Positions 44,088 to 53,306 are shown, numbered from the stretch's first letter. The stretch: 54,189 bases of DNA from Dyadobacter psychrophilus (GCF_900167945.1 NZ_FUZA01000014.1:1-54189); one strand, 5' to 3'. Numbers and translations are program-made. Notes: generated by a model not told the origin, from the letters alone.

Positions 44088-44795
44088 AGTGAGCCCGTAT
44101 TTGCTGTGACAGGCCTTTTAGGTATCGAATTCCGTCCCAGATTTGCAAGGTTTCATCATCAACAGCTTTATTCCATTGACGAAGCGCGAACTTATCGTGA
44201 GTTGAATTATAAGATTGTTCCGGGTCTCAAAATTAATCTGGTCCACCTGGAAAATCATTGGGACGAAATTTTGAGGCTCGTTTGCACAATCAAGCTGGGT
44301 TATGCCAAAGCGTCCACATTGTTCAGACGTTTAAATTCATATTCGAAGCAACACCCGCTTTACAAGGCTCTCAAAGATTTGGGAAGGCTCTACAAAACCG
44401 CATACGTCTACCAATATATGGATGATGAACTAATCCGTAAATCGGTGTCCGGATCCCTTTCAAAAATTGAGAGCAGCAATAATTTTTCAAAGGCCATAAC
44501 TGTTGGCAACAACCAGGAATTGATCTGGGCTACCCGGAAAGAACAATTGACGGCAGAAGGTTGTAAGAGGCTGATAGCAAATGCGGTGAACACTTATAAT
44601 TTGTTGCTGTTATCCGAAAAACTGGTAGCAGCTGAGTCCGAACAGGACAGGCAGATCTTATTGAAAAAAATTCTTGCAACTTCTACCCACAGCTGGGCAC
44701 ATATTAACCTGGTGGGGGAATACGACTTTTCCGATGGTAAGGACTACAAAATGTTTGACCTGGGCTCGATCATGGATTTAAATCTAGCGCCTTAG
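44088..44795 (+). CDS. tnpA: Tn3-family transposase, exon 2
   Basis: 235 codons completing the transposase after splicing. It opens SEPVFAVTGLLGIEFRPRF, the segment that follows DTHG in Tn3 transposases, and goes on with TIKLGYAKASTLFRRLNSYS, the helical end of the catalytic domain, and finishes DLGSIMDLNLAP. It contains the third catalytic acidic residue region. Without exon 1 the protein cannot function. The frame continues upstream into the intron as far as 43956, but that part is intron-derived. Confidence 0.93.
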   Translation, partial: SEPVFAVTGLLGIEFRPRFARFHHQQLYSIDEARTYRELNYKIVPGLKINLVHLENHWDEILRLVCTIKLGYAKASTLFRRLNSYSKQHPLYKALKDLGRLYKTAYVYQYMDDELIRKSVSGSLSKIESSNNFSKAITVGNNQELIWATRKEQLTAEGCKRLIANAVNTYNLLLLSEKLVAAESEQDRQILLKKILATSTHSWAHINLVGEYDFSDGKDYKMFDLGSIMDLNLAP

Positions 44796-44837
44796 AATTC
44801 AATATTCCGGACTAATGGTAAATAAAAATCCTACGCG

Positions 44838-44877
44838 AAAGTCGTGACGGTTTTTCTCCCTTTCTTTAGTTTACCCC
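44838..44877 (-). repeat. Right terminal inverted repeat of the Tn3-family transposon
   Basis: 40 bp, exact reverse complement of 23514-23553, beginning AAAGTCGTGACGG and ending CCCC, 42 bp after the tnpA stop. Confidence 0.95.
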
Positions 44878-44882
44878 ATGTA
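44878..44882. other. Target-site duplication ATGTA (right)
   Basis: The second copy of the 5-bp duplication that flanks the Tn3-family transposon. It abuts the right inverted repeat. Confidence 0.9.
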
Positions 44883-45149
44883 ATAATTTTCAGATTTTCC
44901 CTTGGACAACCTATCGAGCAGATCAACAATTACATCCCGTTCCATTTTTTTGTACTCATTGAGTATCGAGAAACTCCGGACACGATCTTTGCCGACTACC
45001 GCGCCCAGACGCCCGATGGATGTGCCCGTAGATTCGTCCAGGTCAATAAAATTTGTTTTCTGTTCTTTCTGGTTTTGTGCTACAAACCATATAAACAGGG
45101 ATTTGCCTACGCCACCTTTTGACTGTAATACCAGATTAATTTGCTTCAT
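44878..45149 (-). pseudogene. 5' part of mobilisation-associated ParA, cut by the transposon
   Basis: The N-terminal 90 codons of a ParA/MinD-type ATPase: MKQINLVLQSKGGVGKSLFI carries the canonical Walker A (KGGVGKS), followed by NFIDLDESTGTSIGRL. The frame is broken by insertion at the ATGTA duplication and ends within the transposon repeat after Met-Gly. The remaining 145 codons are at 23073-23508. The intact protein would have been about 235 residues. It is downstream of the gene at 45184-45552 on the same strand and upstream of the membrane protein now at 22591. Confidence 0.88.
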
Positions 45150-45183
45150 GCTAATAGTTATTGATTATTAATAAAGTACAATA

Positions 45184-45552
45184 TCAGAAATCAGTAAAAT
45201 CCATTCCTGGATCTTTCTTCCCTTTTGGTTCTTTTGTGGCTTTTTCAACGATTGTACCCAAATCCTGTTCAGGCAGGGCAGGAGGGAGTGCCGCCAGGTC
45301 CGATGGTTGGCTGACTGGCGAGCCTGGTGCAGCTACCAGCGGGGCAAGCTGGGCGGCCTGCTTGGTTTTACGTCTTCTTTTCAGGTTATAGATGGCGTCC
45401 TCTGTGATGTTAATACCGAGCTCATCTTTGACCTGACGTATCATGATCTGGGCGGGAATGTCAAAGAGGTAATCGCCATAGTACCTGGCCAGCAGATCAA
45501 AGCGACCTTTCAGCTTCATTTCAAATGCCTGCAAGACATACTTCTTATCCAT
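45184..45552 (-). CDS. Hypothetical mobilisation-locus protein
   Basis: I place the start at 45552 (MDKKYVLQAFEMKLKGRFDLL). The frame opens six codons earlier (MSFCCP). The protein has 122 residues: an N-terminal helical DNA-binding-like domain (LGINITEDAIYNLKRRRKTKQAAQL) with a helix-turn-helix appearance, then a Pro/Ala-rich linker and a basic tail. It precedes the interrupted parA-like gene by 34 bp on the same strand, and the trio with the membrane protein is opposite MobC and relaxase. Likely an accessory regulator or relaxosome component. The family is not certain. Confidence 0.55.
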   Translation of the reverse strand: MDKKYVLQAFEMKLKGRFDLLARYYGDYLFDIPAQIMIRQVKDELGINITEDAIYNLKRRRKTKQAAQLAPLVAAPGSPVSQPSDLAALPPALPEQDLGTIVEKATKEPKGKKDPGMDFTDF

Positions 45553-45783
45553 AGGACAGCAAAAAGACATTTTTTAAACAACTATAAAACGAAAATAGAA
45601 CAGAAACTATAATATTCAATAAATGACAAATAAAAAAGTAAAAAAGGAGTTACTAGCGCTTATATTCGTGCGTTTGTTGTTTGTGTGAAGGTAAAGCAAG
45701 CCATGTGTTTGTATATACAAATTTTCCGCTTCGCTTCAAATCTGCATCTCCAAACACACCGGTCGTGCCTCCCTTGACTTGCT

Positions 45784-45818
45784 GGGGCGCTGCCCCAAAC
45801 CCCGCTGTCACGGACAGC
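45784..45818. other. Candidate oriT (nic region)
   Basis: Two adjacent hairpins, GGGGC-GCT-GCCCC (45784-45796) and GCTGTC-ACG-GACAGC (45804-45818), lie 17 bp before mobC. A GGGGC..GCCCCAAACCCC block directly before the mob genes is typical of mobilisable Bacteroidota elements. The nick position is not identified. 45571-45783 shows no gene. Confidence 0.55.
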
Positions 45819-45834
45819 TTTTATACTTTTAGCT

Positions 45835-46173
45835 ATGGAAGAACAAGAAAAGAATCCGCATTATGAAGCCCGCAAGGCCGGTGCAGCCAGGCGGGAAAAC
45901 AAGGGTAAAATGATCCCTGTCCGGGTTACCGAACAGGAGCATGCACAGATCAAAGCCAACGCGATCCTGGCCGGCCTGAGCGTGTCTGAATACCTGCGTC
46001 GGCTGAGCACTGGCCACCAAGTGCAGGCGCGGTTTGAGAAGGAGGAAAAGCGCAACCTGCAAGGTATCGGCACCAACCTGAACCAGCTGGCGGCCTATGC
46101 CAACAAAGGCTTCTTTTATGAGAAGCCTTTGCTTGAAGTTTTGGAGCAACTTAAAAAAATACTAAAAGCATGA
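45835..46173 (+). CDS. MobC-like relaxosome accessory protein
   Basis: A 112-residue protein with a ribbon-helix-helix-like centre: MIPVRVTEQEHAQIKANAILAGLSVSEYLRRLSTG, matching the MobC/NikA relaxosome family, and a C-terminal GIGTNLNQLAAYANKGF. It bends oriT DNA for the relaxase. Its end overlaps the relaxase start by 4 bp, so the two are cotranscribed. The C-terminal L-L-E-V-L-E-Q-L helix may mediate contacts with the relaxase. Confidence 0.85.
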   Translation: MEEQEKNPHYEARKAGAARRENKGKMIPVRVTEQEHAQIKANAILAGLSVSEYLRRLSTGHQVQARFEKEEKRNLQGIGTNLNQLAAYANKGFFYEKPLLEVLEQLKKILKA

Positions 46174-46994
46174 TCGCCAAAACATCGATCGGATCGAGCT
46201 TTTCAGGCGCGATCCATTACGGGGCAGGCTATACCGTGGAAGGAAAAGAGATCATGGGCAAAGCAGATTTGCTGGTGACGCACAACGTAGTTTCGCGAGA
46301 TCCAGAGGGCATTGCCGCCGAAATGCAGCAGGAGGCGTCTTACAGCCGGTGCAAGACACCGGTGTGGCATTCATCTATTAGCTGGAAGCCGGAAGAAAAA
46401 CCCACCCGGGAGCAGATGATCGAGACGGCCAACCGGTACTGTCAAAAGATGGGCGCTGACCCTAAGGATCACCAGATTGCCGTTTATGAGCACCATGACA
46501 AGCCCCACCAGCATATCCATGTTTACATTAACCGTGTGCCGACGGATGGGAGCAAGGCACTGGAAACTTCGCACAATTATGCACGCAATGTCCGGATCTG
46601 TAAAGAGATCACCCAGGAGCTGGGCTTTTCCAAGCTGGAAAAACTGGAAGAAGGCAAATTGCGGCATGTGGCTGTCAACCAGGAGGAAGCACAAAAGGTC
46701 GTTAACATGGCAATAAAGGCTGCTTTAAAAGAGGAATCTGACACTCCGGAAGATATGGAGCGACGGTTGAAAGAAAAAGGGATCGAGTGCAAATACAAGA
46801 TCGAAGAAGATAGGCTGAAATATTCCAGTTACAGCTATCAGGGCGTACCGATCAAGGGGCAGGATGTGGGTTTTACCGCTAAACAGTTACAGGCCAGGTT
46901 GGACAAGAACCTCGAATTTAAAAAGGAGCAATCGCAGCAAGTCAAACCAGATCCACAGCACAAGCAGAAACGCGGTCGCGGGATGGGCTTTTGA
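46170..46994 (+). CDS. MobA/VirD2-type relaxase
   Basis: A 274-residue relaxase. The N-terminal domain opens MIAKTSIGSSFSGAIHYG and contains WHSSISWKP and the metal-binding HDKPHQHIHVYINRV, the three-His HxHxH motif. The catalytic Tyr is probably one of the Tyr near the N-terminus (YGAGY). It is close to the MOBP family of small mobilisable plasmids. The C-terminal about 80 residues are a basic helical tail ending KRGRGMGF. No primase or helicase domain follows. It nicks oriT for transfer using a helper conjugation system. Confidence 0.9.
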   Translation: MIAKTSIGSSFSGAIHYGAGYTVEGKEIMGKADLLVTHNVVSRDPEGIAAEMQQEASYSRCKTPVWHSSISWKPEEKPTREQMIETANRYCQKMGADPKDHQIAVYEHHDKPHQHIHVYINRVPTDGSKALETSHNYARNVRICKEITQELGFSKLEKLEEGKLRHVAVNQEEAQKVVNMAIKAALKEESDTPEDMERRLKEKGIECKYKIEEDRLKYSSYSYQGVPIKGQDVGFTAKQLQARLDKNLEFKKEQSQQVKPDPQHKQKRGRGMGF

Positions 46995-47211
46995 TTTTCG
47001 TCCTAACATTTTGTTTTAGGACATACAGCATACATTACCATATTGTTAGTAATTGGCATTTGAATGCGTACGGATCAATTGCTCAGATAGGCCAAATGAT
47101 TATAACAAGTTAGCCATTTAATAGCACAGCTCTGCTAACAGCTGCCAATCAGGATATGCCAGTTGGATGTCTTGGGAAATGAAAGACCTGCCATTAAAGA
47201 AAGTTTCGAAA

Positions 47212-47436
47212 TCATGGCCACCATACTCTTACTAATGATGCTGCTTTATCTATGCCAAGCACAGCTATTCCGATGCTCATTATGCCGGCAATTACCTGAA
47301 TAACGATCATGCCTGTTATCAATTTTGGTAGAGAAGATTCAGGTAGACTTTCCGCTTCGATATGAAACCATTTTCCGGCACTGAGTTTGATGTTCCGGAT
47401 TTCTTTTTCTTCTTCTTTTTTGGCTAAATTTTTCAT
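47212..47436 (-). CDS. Small single-pass membrane protein
   Basis: A 74-residue protein with a charged N-terminus (KKEEEKEIRNIKLSAG) and a central hydrophobic helix (LITGMIVIQVIAGIMSIGIAVLG, about 39-61). It is divergent from the MobC-like gene at 47516. I do not recognise the family. Similar small membrane proteins occur near mobilisation genes, which is context, not proof. Confidence 0.45.
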   Translation of the reverse strand: MKNLAKKEEEKEIRNIKLSAGKWFHIEAESLPESSLPKLITGMIVIQVIAGIMSIGIAVLGIDKAASLVRVWWP

Positions 47437-47515
47437 TGCGTAAAGATCTAGCCTGAAAAAGAAAAATGGTAGGACACCTTTTTAATTTATGTGTGACAAT
47501 AATTTAACTTATTGA

Positions 47516-47974
47516 ATGTCAAGCAATCCGAAACGTGCCGGGCGTAAGCCGTCAAATGATAATGATAGAAAATCAGTAAATATCAGAGTCAGGCTTTCCA
47601 AGAGGGAGCTTTCTATGATTAAGTCACTGCATGATCGAAATGATCTGAAAAATATCTCCATCATGGTCAGAGAGATTCTTTTAAAAGAAAGGATTCATGT
47701 AGAAATAGTAAACACAGATGTTGCGGACCTTCTCAGAAGGTTGGAAGAACTACAAGGCCAAATGCGTAAAATACTGAAAACCAAGACTTCCAACTTTGAG
47801 GAATTCAAACCAGTGGCTGAACAGATAATGACTATTCTTAAAGATACGTATTCAAAAATTGATAATATCGCTTTGTCGCTTCCAGATTTAAGAGAATATG
47901 AAGAATGGGATTCACACACTAAAGAATGGTATGCTAGATATATAGATCATTATAAACAGTTTAGTGAAGATTAG
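47516..47974 (+). CDS. Ribbon-helix-helix MobC-like protein
   Basis: A 152-residue protein with a basic N-terminus (SSNPKRAGRKPSNDNDRKS), a ribbon-helix-helix segment (VNIRVRLSKRELSMIKSLHD...ISIMVREILLKE) and a coiled-coil C-terminal half (LLRRLEELQGQMRKIL). This layout is typical of MobC-type relaxosome proteins. It lies downstream of the relaxase but 520 bp away. It could alternatively be an antitoxin or a plasmid DNA-binding regulator. Confidence 0.6.
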   Translation: MSSNPKRAGRKPSNDNDRKSVNIRVRLSKRELSMIKSLHDRNDLKNISIMVREILLKERIHVEIVNTDVADLLRRLEELQGQMRKILKTKTSNFEEFKPVAEQIMTILKDTYSKIDNIALSLPDLREYEEWDSHTKEWYARYIDHYKQFSED

Positions 47975-48234
47975 GCGTTGGGACGGAAATTTAGATTTCA
48001 ACAAAAAATAATTTACTTCTCCAATCTGTTCCCAATAATATATATATGATTTGGTTCTTGAATTACTATGCCCTTGAGTAGTGATACGTCAGAAGGAAAG
48101 CTCCTACCAATACGGACCAATAAGACAAGAGCACCGAATGAATAAAGCAAAATTCGCTTGTCAGTATGACCTAATAGTGTTAAGTTTCCCTATTTGTTTT
48201 TTGTTACTCTTTATCTTTTCCCTATTAACAAAGA

Positions 48235-51039
48235 ATGGCCCTTAGCTGGATTGAAATAAAAGACCGCGCCCTACGATTTGCGAACGAATGGAAAGATGAG
48301 GCATCGGAAGATGCCGAAGCCAAATCTTTTTGGGATGGTTTCTTCGACGTATTTGGTGTAACACGCAGACGACTTGCGCAATTTGAAAAGGCCGTCGAGC
48401 GCCCGGGTAGGAGCAAGGGGTTTGTCGATCTATTTTGGACTGGTACATTAGTCGTCGAACATAAGTCACGTGGCCGTAGCTTAGACGATGCCTATAAGCA
48501 AGCGGTTGACTATTTTGTGGGGCTGAAAGATCACGAATTACCTCGCTATGTGCTGGTATCTGATTTCGCACGTTTTCGGCTTTACGACTTGGAAGAAAAG
48601 ATAGCTACGAATGAAGAAAATAGCTATCATGAAATTCCGCTGGCTGAACTGCATCAGTACGTTAAAGAGTTCGGTTTCATGCTGGGCTACGAGAAACGTA
48701 CCTATAAAGAAGAAGACCCTGTTAACATCAAGGCTGCTCAGATGATGGGTAGCCTGCACGACAAGCTTAAAGAAGTCGGCTACGAAGGGCATACCCTCGA
48801 AGTGTACTTAGTCCGGTTTTTGTTCTGCCTGTTTGCCGACGATACCAGCATTTTCGATAAAGGCATCTTCCTTGATTACCTGACCCAGAATACCCGCGAA
48901 GACGGCTTCGATCTAGGGCAACAGATGGCGATGCTTTTTCAGGTCCTTAACACGCCCGTTGACAAACGACCCAGAAATCTGGACGACGCCCTTGCGCAAT
49001 TCCCCTACGTTAATGGCAAGCTATTCGCCGAAAACCTGATGATTCCAACCTTTGACCGAACGATGCGTCAAATTTTGCTAGACTGCTGTGGACTCGATTG
49101 GGGCCGCATCTCACCGGCTATCTTCGGTTCGCTGTTTCAGTCTGTCATGAACCCAATAGAACGGCGTAACCTCGGGGCGCATTACACCTCTGAAAAAAAT
49201 ATTTTTAAGGTTATCAAACCACTGTTTCTGGATGAACTGTGGCGTGAATTCCGAACCGTACAGAGCGACCGAAAGAAATTGACCGCCTTCCACGGGAAGC
49301 TGTCAAGCATGCGATTCTTAGACCCGGCTTGTGGCTGCGGCAACTTTCTAATCATTACATACCGTGAACTTCGACTATTGGAGATTGAGGTTATCAAGGT
49401 GTTGCAGAAAGGGCAGCAGTACGTCACTGTTAATGCCTTGGTGCTAGTTGATGTGGACCGGTTTTACGGCATCGAGTACGAGGAGTTCCCGGCGCAGATC
49501 GCGCAGGTGGCAATGTGGCTCATGGACCACCAAATGAACATGCGGATATCAGAAGAGTTTGGGCAATACTACGTCCGGCTTCCACTCCGTAAGTCGGCTA
49601 CCATAGTACACGGCAACGCACTTCGCACCGATTGGCAATCATTACTGCCTGAACCCAAAGAAGGAGAGGTGCCGACCCACTACAATTTTATACTTGGTAA
49701 CCCACCGTTCGTAGGAAAACATTATCAAAAAAGCAGCCAAAAAGCTGACATGCTAGATGTTTTTAAAGGAATTAAAAGCGCGTCCGATCTAGATTATGTA
49801 TCGGCTTGGTTTTTGAAAGCAGCTCAATATCTACACAGCTATTCAGAATCTAAAATTGATGTTGCCCTGGTTTCCACAAACTCAATAACTCAGGGAGAGC
49901 AAGTGGCTCTTCTTTGGCCGCTACTTCTCAAGGTCTATGGTGTTAAAATAAATTTTGCTCACCGTACTTTCAAATGGGCTAATGAAGCGCGCGGCAAAGC
50001 AGCAGTTCATTGCGTCATTGTGGGTTTTTCTAAAACCGAAAAAAACACTAAGCTACTTTACGATTATGTAACCCCAACCAGCGAACCGTTAGAACAGACT
50101 GTAGCAAATATTAACCCGTACTTGGCCGCTGGCCCAAATGTGGTTGTGGAGAAAAGACGTACTCCTTTTCTGGGTATGCCTGAGATGCGTTGTGGCAATA
50201 AACCCACTGACGATGGAAATCTGCTTTTGACAGATGAGGCAAAAGATAAATTAGTAGCTGCGGAACCTGCGTCATTGCCTTACATAAGACCATTTATTGG
50301 CTCAGAAGAATTCATCAATGGCAACTGGCGGTGGTGTTTGTGGCTGGAGCAAGTTAACCCGTCAGAACTACGCAAAATGCCTCTTGTCCTTTCCCGACTT
50401 GAAAAGGTCAAGCAGTTTAGACTTGCCAGTACCGCCGAGCCCACCAGGAAAGCAGCCTCTACTCCGGGACGTTTCTTTTTTGTGTCACAGCCAAAAACAG
50501 AATACATCTTAATTCCCGAAGTTTCGTCTGAGCGGAGAAAGTATATTCCCATCGGTTTTATGCGGCCTGAGGTAGTTTCGAGTAACAAGAATTATTTGAT
50601 TGCCGAGCCAAGTCTAATGTTGTTTGGCCTATTGTGTTCCGCCATGCATATGACCTGGACAAAATACACGTGTGGTAGATTAGAAAGCCGGTATCAGTAC
50701 TCAGGAAGTATTGTTTATAATAACTTTCCATGGCCACTTTCGCCTACTGACAAGCAGGCCAATAACGTAGAGGTGGCGGCCCAAAAAGTGCTCGATGTGC
50801 GGGCTTCGTTTATTGGCAGTAGCCTGGCCGATCTGTACGACCCGCTGACGATGCCGCCGGCGTTAGGTAAAGCCCATCAGGATCTTGACCGGGCCGTCGA
50901 TCAATGCTATCGCAAGCAAGCCTTCGCCGACGAGACACGCCGGATTGAGTACCTGTTTGAGTTATATGAGCAATACAAGGCTCCGTTGGTCACTTCATTA
51001 GCGGAGGAAGTAAAGAAAAAGAAAAGAACATTCATGTGA
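48235..51039 (+). CDS. Single-chain type IIL (MmeI-like) restriction-modification enzyme
   Basis: A 934-residue enzyme fusing nuclease, methyltransferase and specificity parts. The N-terminal nuclease has D65 (FVDLFW) and the E75-x-K77 pair in VVEHKSRG, a PD-(D/E)XK signature. A helical linker leads to an N6-adenine methyltransferase with DPACGCGNFL at about 363 (AdoMet binding) and GNPPF at about 488. The C-terminal third (LVLSRLEKVKQFR..., SGSIVYNNFPWP) is the target-recognition domain. In MmeI-type enzymes methylation of one strand is enough for host protection, so no separate methylase is needed. Full length with all key residues, so likely active. Confidence 0.9.
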   Translation: MALSWIEIKDRALRFANEWKDEASEDAEAKSFWDGFFDVFGVTRRRLAQFEKAVERPGRSKGFVDLFWTGTLVVEHKSRGRSLDDAYKQAVDYFVGLKDHELPRYVLVSDFARFRLYDLEEKIATNEENSYHEIPLAELHQYVKEFGFMLGYEKRTYKEEDPVNIKAAQMMGSLHDKLKEVGYEGHTLEVYLVRFLFCLFADDTSIFDKGIFLDYLTQNTREDGFDLGQQMAMLFQVLNTPVDKRPRNLDDALAQFPYVNGKLFAENLMIPTFDRTMRQILLDCCGLDWGRISPAIFGSLFQSVMNPIERRNLGAHYTSEKNIFKVIKPLFLDELWREFRTVQSDRKKLTAFHGKLSSMRFLDPACGCGNFLIITYRELRLLEIEVIKVLQKGQQYVTVNALVLVDVDRFYGIEYEEFPAQIAQVAMWLMDHQMNMRISEEFGQYYVRLPLRKSATIVHGNALRTDWQSLLPEPKEGEVPTHYNFILGNPPFVGKHYQKSSQKADMLDVFKGIKSASDLDYVSAWFLKAAQYLHSYSESKIDVALVSTNSITQGEQVALLWPLLLKVYGVKINFAHRTFKWANEARGKAAVHCVIVGFSKTEKNTKLLYDYVTPTSEPLEQTVANINPYLAAGPNVVVEKRRTPFLGMPEMRCGNKPTDDGNLLLTDEAKDKLVAAEPASLPYIRPFIGSEEFINGNWRWCLWLEQVNPSELRKMPLVLSRLEKVKQFRLASTAEPTRKAASTPGRFFFVSQPKTEYILIPEVSSERRKYIPIGFMRPEVVSSNKNYLIAEPSLMLFGLLCSAMHMTWTKYTCGRLESRYQYSGSIVYNNFPWPLSPTDKQANNVEVAAQKVLDVRASFIGSSLADLYDPLTMPPALGKAHQDLDRAVDQCYRKQAFADETRRIEYLFELYEQYKAPLVTSLAEEVKKKKRTFM

Positions 51040-51388
51040 TCCACATTGGTAATGTGACACTGATCATCTTTAAAAACATAATCTTCCCGAACGACTACTT
51101 TGCTGTCGCTTTTGCCGAAGAACCGAAATTATCTAAGATAATCAGGAAAGTGATCGAGTTTTAATGAGGAAGCACTACGTTATAGCAAAAAGATGTATTG
51201 AACCTATCGTTCCCATTTGGACAACTGACCACAACTAAATTACCTATTTAGCTACTCACAAGCATAGGCTGTAAACTAAATTTACCCAAATAATGGTAAT
51301 ATGTTACAGAGCAGGCCTTAAACCACTCACAATGACTGTTACAACGATACTATATTAATATAGCTGATATTCATTTATAAGAGAATTT
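51040..51388. other. Interval between restriction and Mrr-like genes
   Basis: A GTG-initiated frame (51036-51164, 42 residues, VIHIGNVTLIIFKNIIFPND) overlaps the MmeI-like stop and may be a remnant. Otherwise no gene. The last about 80 bp are AT-rich and probably hold the promoter of the nuclease gene. Confidence 0.35.
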
Positions 51389-53188
51389 ATGGAAGTATTT
51401 ATATATTATTTACTCTTATTACTCAAAGTAGGCGTACTTATATTTATTGTTAAGGGATGTGTGTATTTGTATGATACTTACCAAAATAACAAAGAGAATA
51501 GACGAGTTAAAAGAATTGAAAGAATAGAAAATCAAAAAAAGTTAAATATAGAGACGGAAAAAAATCGCCAGATAGCACAGCAAGAATGGGCATTATCAAA
51601 GTATAAGACTGAAAAAATTAGAGAGATTAAAGATGAAGCTTTGAAAAGAATCTTATGGAATAACTATTATTCAATGCAGAATGGCGAAATACATGTAAAT
51701 CAACTAACAGGCTGGGAATTTGAAAAGTTTGTCGGCAATCTATATTGTCAGATGGGATATCAGGTCACTATAACTAAGAAGTCGGGGGATTTTGGAGCAG
51801 ATATTATAGCTATAAAGGATTCAAAGAAGACTGCAATTCAGTGTAAACGGCAAATATCAAGTGTCGGCGTACAAGCGATCAACGAAGTTCTGGGAGGAAA
51901 AGGATATTATAAGTGCCAGTATGCTGCTGTCGTAACGAATTCAACATATACCGGCCAGGCTATAAGTACAGCTATTGCAAATAAAGTTAAACTAATTGAT
52001 GGACAAGAATTAACCAGATTATGCAGTGCATTTCTAACTCATCAAAAACCTGATTACAATAATGAGGCTTTTAATAAAATATCTGATTTGATTGGAAGAT
52101 TTATTCGATATCCTACCATTAGTGAAATTGATTCCTTTATTAACTCTCACATCCTAGCAGCTAAATATGTTTCTGAAATAGAGAACTCGACAATAATATT
52201 GGATAGTGTCAGCTATGACTACAACAATCTTTTTAAAAAAGATGAGAAAGAAACTGCATTTAAGGCAGATAAATGGAACGCTAATTTATCAGGAAATTCT
52301 CAGTTAGATTTGTTTACACCAATAAGTGGGCACGAAGATTTAAAAAATAAGGGTAGAGAACAAAAGATATCAGTTGAAGAAAACAATAAACTTCCTCTAA
52401 TCAACTTAATTAGTAAACATAATGAGTTGCAAAATGCCCGAAAGGATAGAAAGCAAGATATACCAGAGAATAGAGAAACACTACCTTCCTTGCCCACTCC
52501 GGTAAACAGACATGATGATTTAAAAAACAGAATTAAGGATAAAGAGCAAGATATACAAGTTGGGGAAAAGAAATTACCTCCCTTGCCACTCACTTCTATA
52601 AGCGAACCGGACAATTTAAAGGTTGAAGTTATAGAAAAAAAGTTACTAGTTCATAAAAAGAATGCACATAACTCTCCCACCTCTTTAAGTCGACTGGATA
52701 AGTTTAATATTAATAATAGAGAGCAAAAGACAGCAGTTGTCGAAATGCTGGAAGCTGACTGGTTTATGAATGTAAGCTTAAGTATTGCAATGAATACTAT
52801 AGTTCTAGATGTAATGAATAGATCTGAAAGAAAAGTGAATATTTCTGACAAAAAAATGGTGTTTCTAAATGTGGGATTTATGTTATTTCAATCTTACAAG
52901 GGAAGAAGTATGAGGAAAGATGTTTTAGAATCTATTAGTGAGTTAGCTGAAAACGTCATTACTATTAATCAGCAAAATGATAAAAGGAAATATCTTCGTG
53001 AACTTATCTACGGCTATATTGAGATAGATTTTTTTTTAAGACATGAGAATGATCCTAATGGTTCATATATTAGTTACAAGGCATTAAGGGAGAATCGTGA
53101 TAAAATTGATGATGCGATACAAGCTTCGATTAGCAACCATAAAATTGATATTAATCCTAAATTTGCCTTGTATGTCAAAAATAATTGA
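51389..53188 (+). CDS. Membrane-anchored Mrr-like nuclease with tandem repeats
   Basis: A 599-residue protein. The N-terminal helix YYLLLLLKVGVLIFIVKGCVYLY anchors it to the membrane, followed by a basic coiled region. A PD-(D/E)XK nuclease of the Mrr type is at about residues 107-215: GWEFEKFVGNLYCQMGYQV, GDFGADIIAI (catalytic Asp) and AIQCKRQ (Q-x-K). Residues about 306-450 contain about five degenerate 30-residue repeats of the form LPxLPTPxxxHDDLKNxxxDKEQDI, very charged. A helical C-terminal domain follows. No partner methylase or NTPase is adjacent. Mrr nucleases cleave modified or foreign DNA. The repeat region is unlike that of usual Mrr proteins. Low GC relative to neighbours suggests transfer. 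Confidence 0.8.
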   Translation: MEVFIYYLLLLLKVGVLIFIVKGCVYLYDTYQNNKENRRVKRIERIENQKKLNIETEKNRQIAQQEWALSKYKTEKIREIKDEALKRILWNNYYSMQNGEIHVNQLTGWEFEKFVGNLYCQMGYQVTITKKSGDFGADIIAIKDSKKTAIQCKRQISSVGVQAINEVLGGKGYYKCQYAAVVTNSTYTGQAISTAIANKVKLIDGQELTRLCSAFLTHQKPDYNNEAFNKISDLIGRFIRYPTISEIDSFINSHILAAKYVSEIENSTIILDSVSYDYNNLFKKDEKETAFKADKWNANLSGNSQLDLFTPISGHEDLKNKGREQKISVEENNKLPLINLISKHNELQNARKDRKQDIPENRETLPSLPTPVNRHDDLKNRIKDKEQDIQVGEKKLPPLPLTSISEPDNLKVEVIEKKLLVHKKNAHNSPTSLSRLDKFNINNREQKTAVVEMLEADWFMNVSLSIAMNTIVLDVMNRSERKVNISDKKMVFLNVGFMLFQSYKGRSMRKDVLESISELAENVITINQQNDKRKYLRELIYGYIEIDFFLRHENDPNGSYISYKALRENRDKIDDAIQASISNHKIDINPKFALYVKNN

Positions 53189-53222
53189 AAGCATCATAAA
53201 TGTGTAGGACATCTTTGCGACA

Positions 53223-53306
53223 ATGGATAGAATCGTTCTAATAGGAAATGGTTTTGACATAGCTCATACGCTTCCAACTGGGTATAAAGATTTATCAGCC
53301 ATTTAA
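53223..53306 (+). pseudogene. AbiH N-terminal remnant
   Basis: A 27-codon frame, MDRIVLIGNGFDIAHTLPTG followed by YKDLSAI, matches the conserved start of AbiH abortive-infection proteins (NRIVLIGNGFD-x-AH). It ends at TAA 53304-53306, and the remaining several hundred residues are absent. It is a remnant of a former defence gene between the Mrr-like and HAD genes. Confidence 0.75.

Larger units (their letters stand above)
23514..44877 (+). mobile_element. Tn3-family composite-cargo transposon, 21,364 bp
   Basis: The element is bounded by perfect 40-bp inverted repeats beginning GGGGTAAACTAAAG (23514-23553 and 44838-44877) and flanked by ATGTA duplications. It encodes a Tn3-type transposase (tnpA, 39398-44795, split by a group II intron) and a resolvase (tnpR, 38637-39221). 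The cargo comprises a fluoride-response operon, a two-component system, two EamA proteins, an HD hydrolase, an RND efflux operon with two PAP2 phosphatases, and a phosphatase-superfamily enzyme. It disrupts a mobilisation parA-like gene. The exact TSD and intact ends suggest a recent insertion. Confidence 0.95.
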
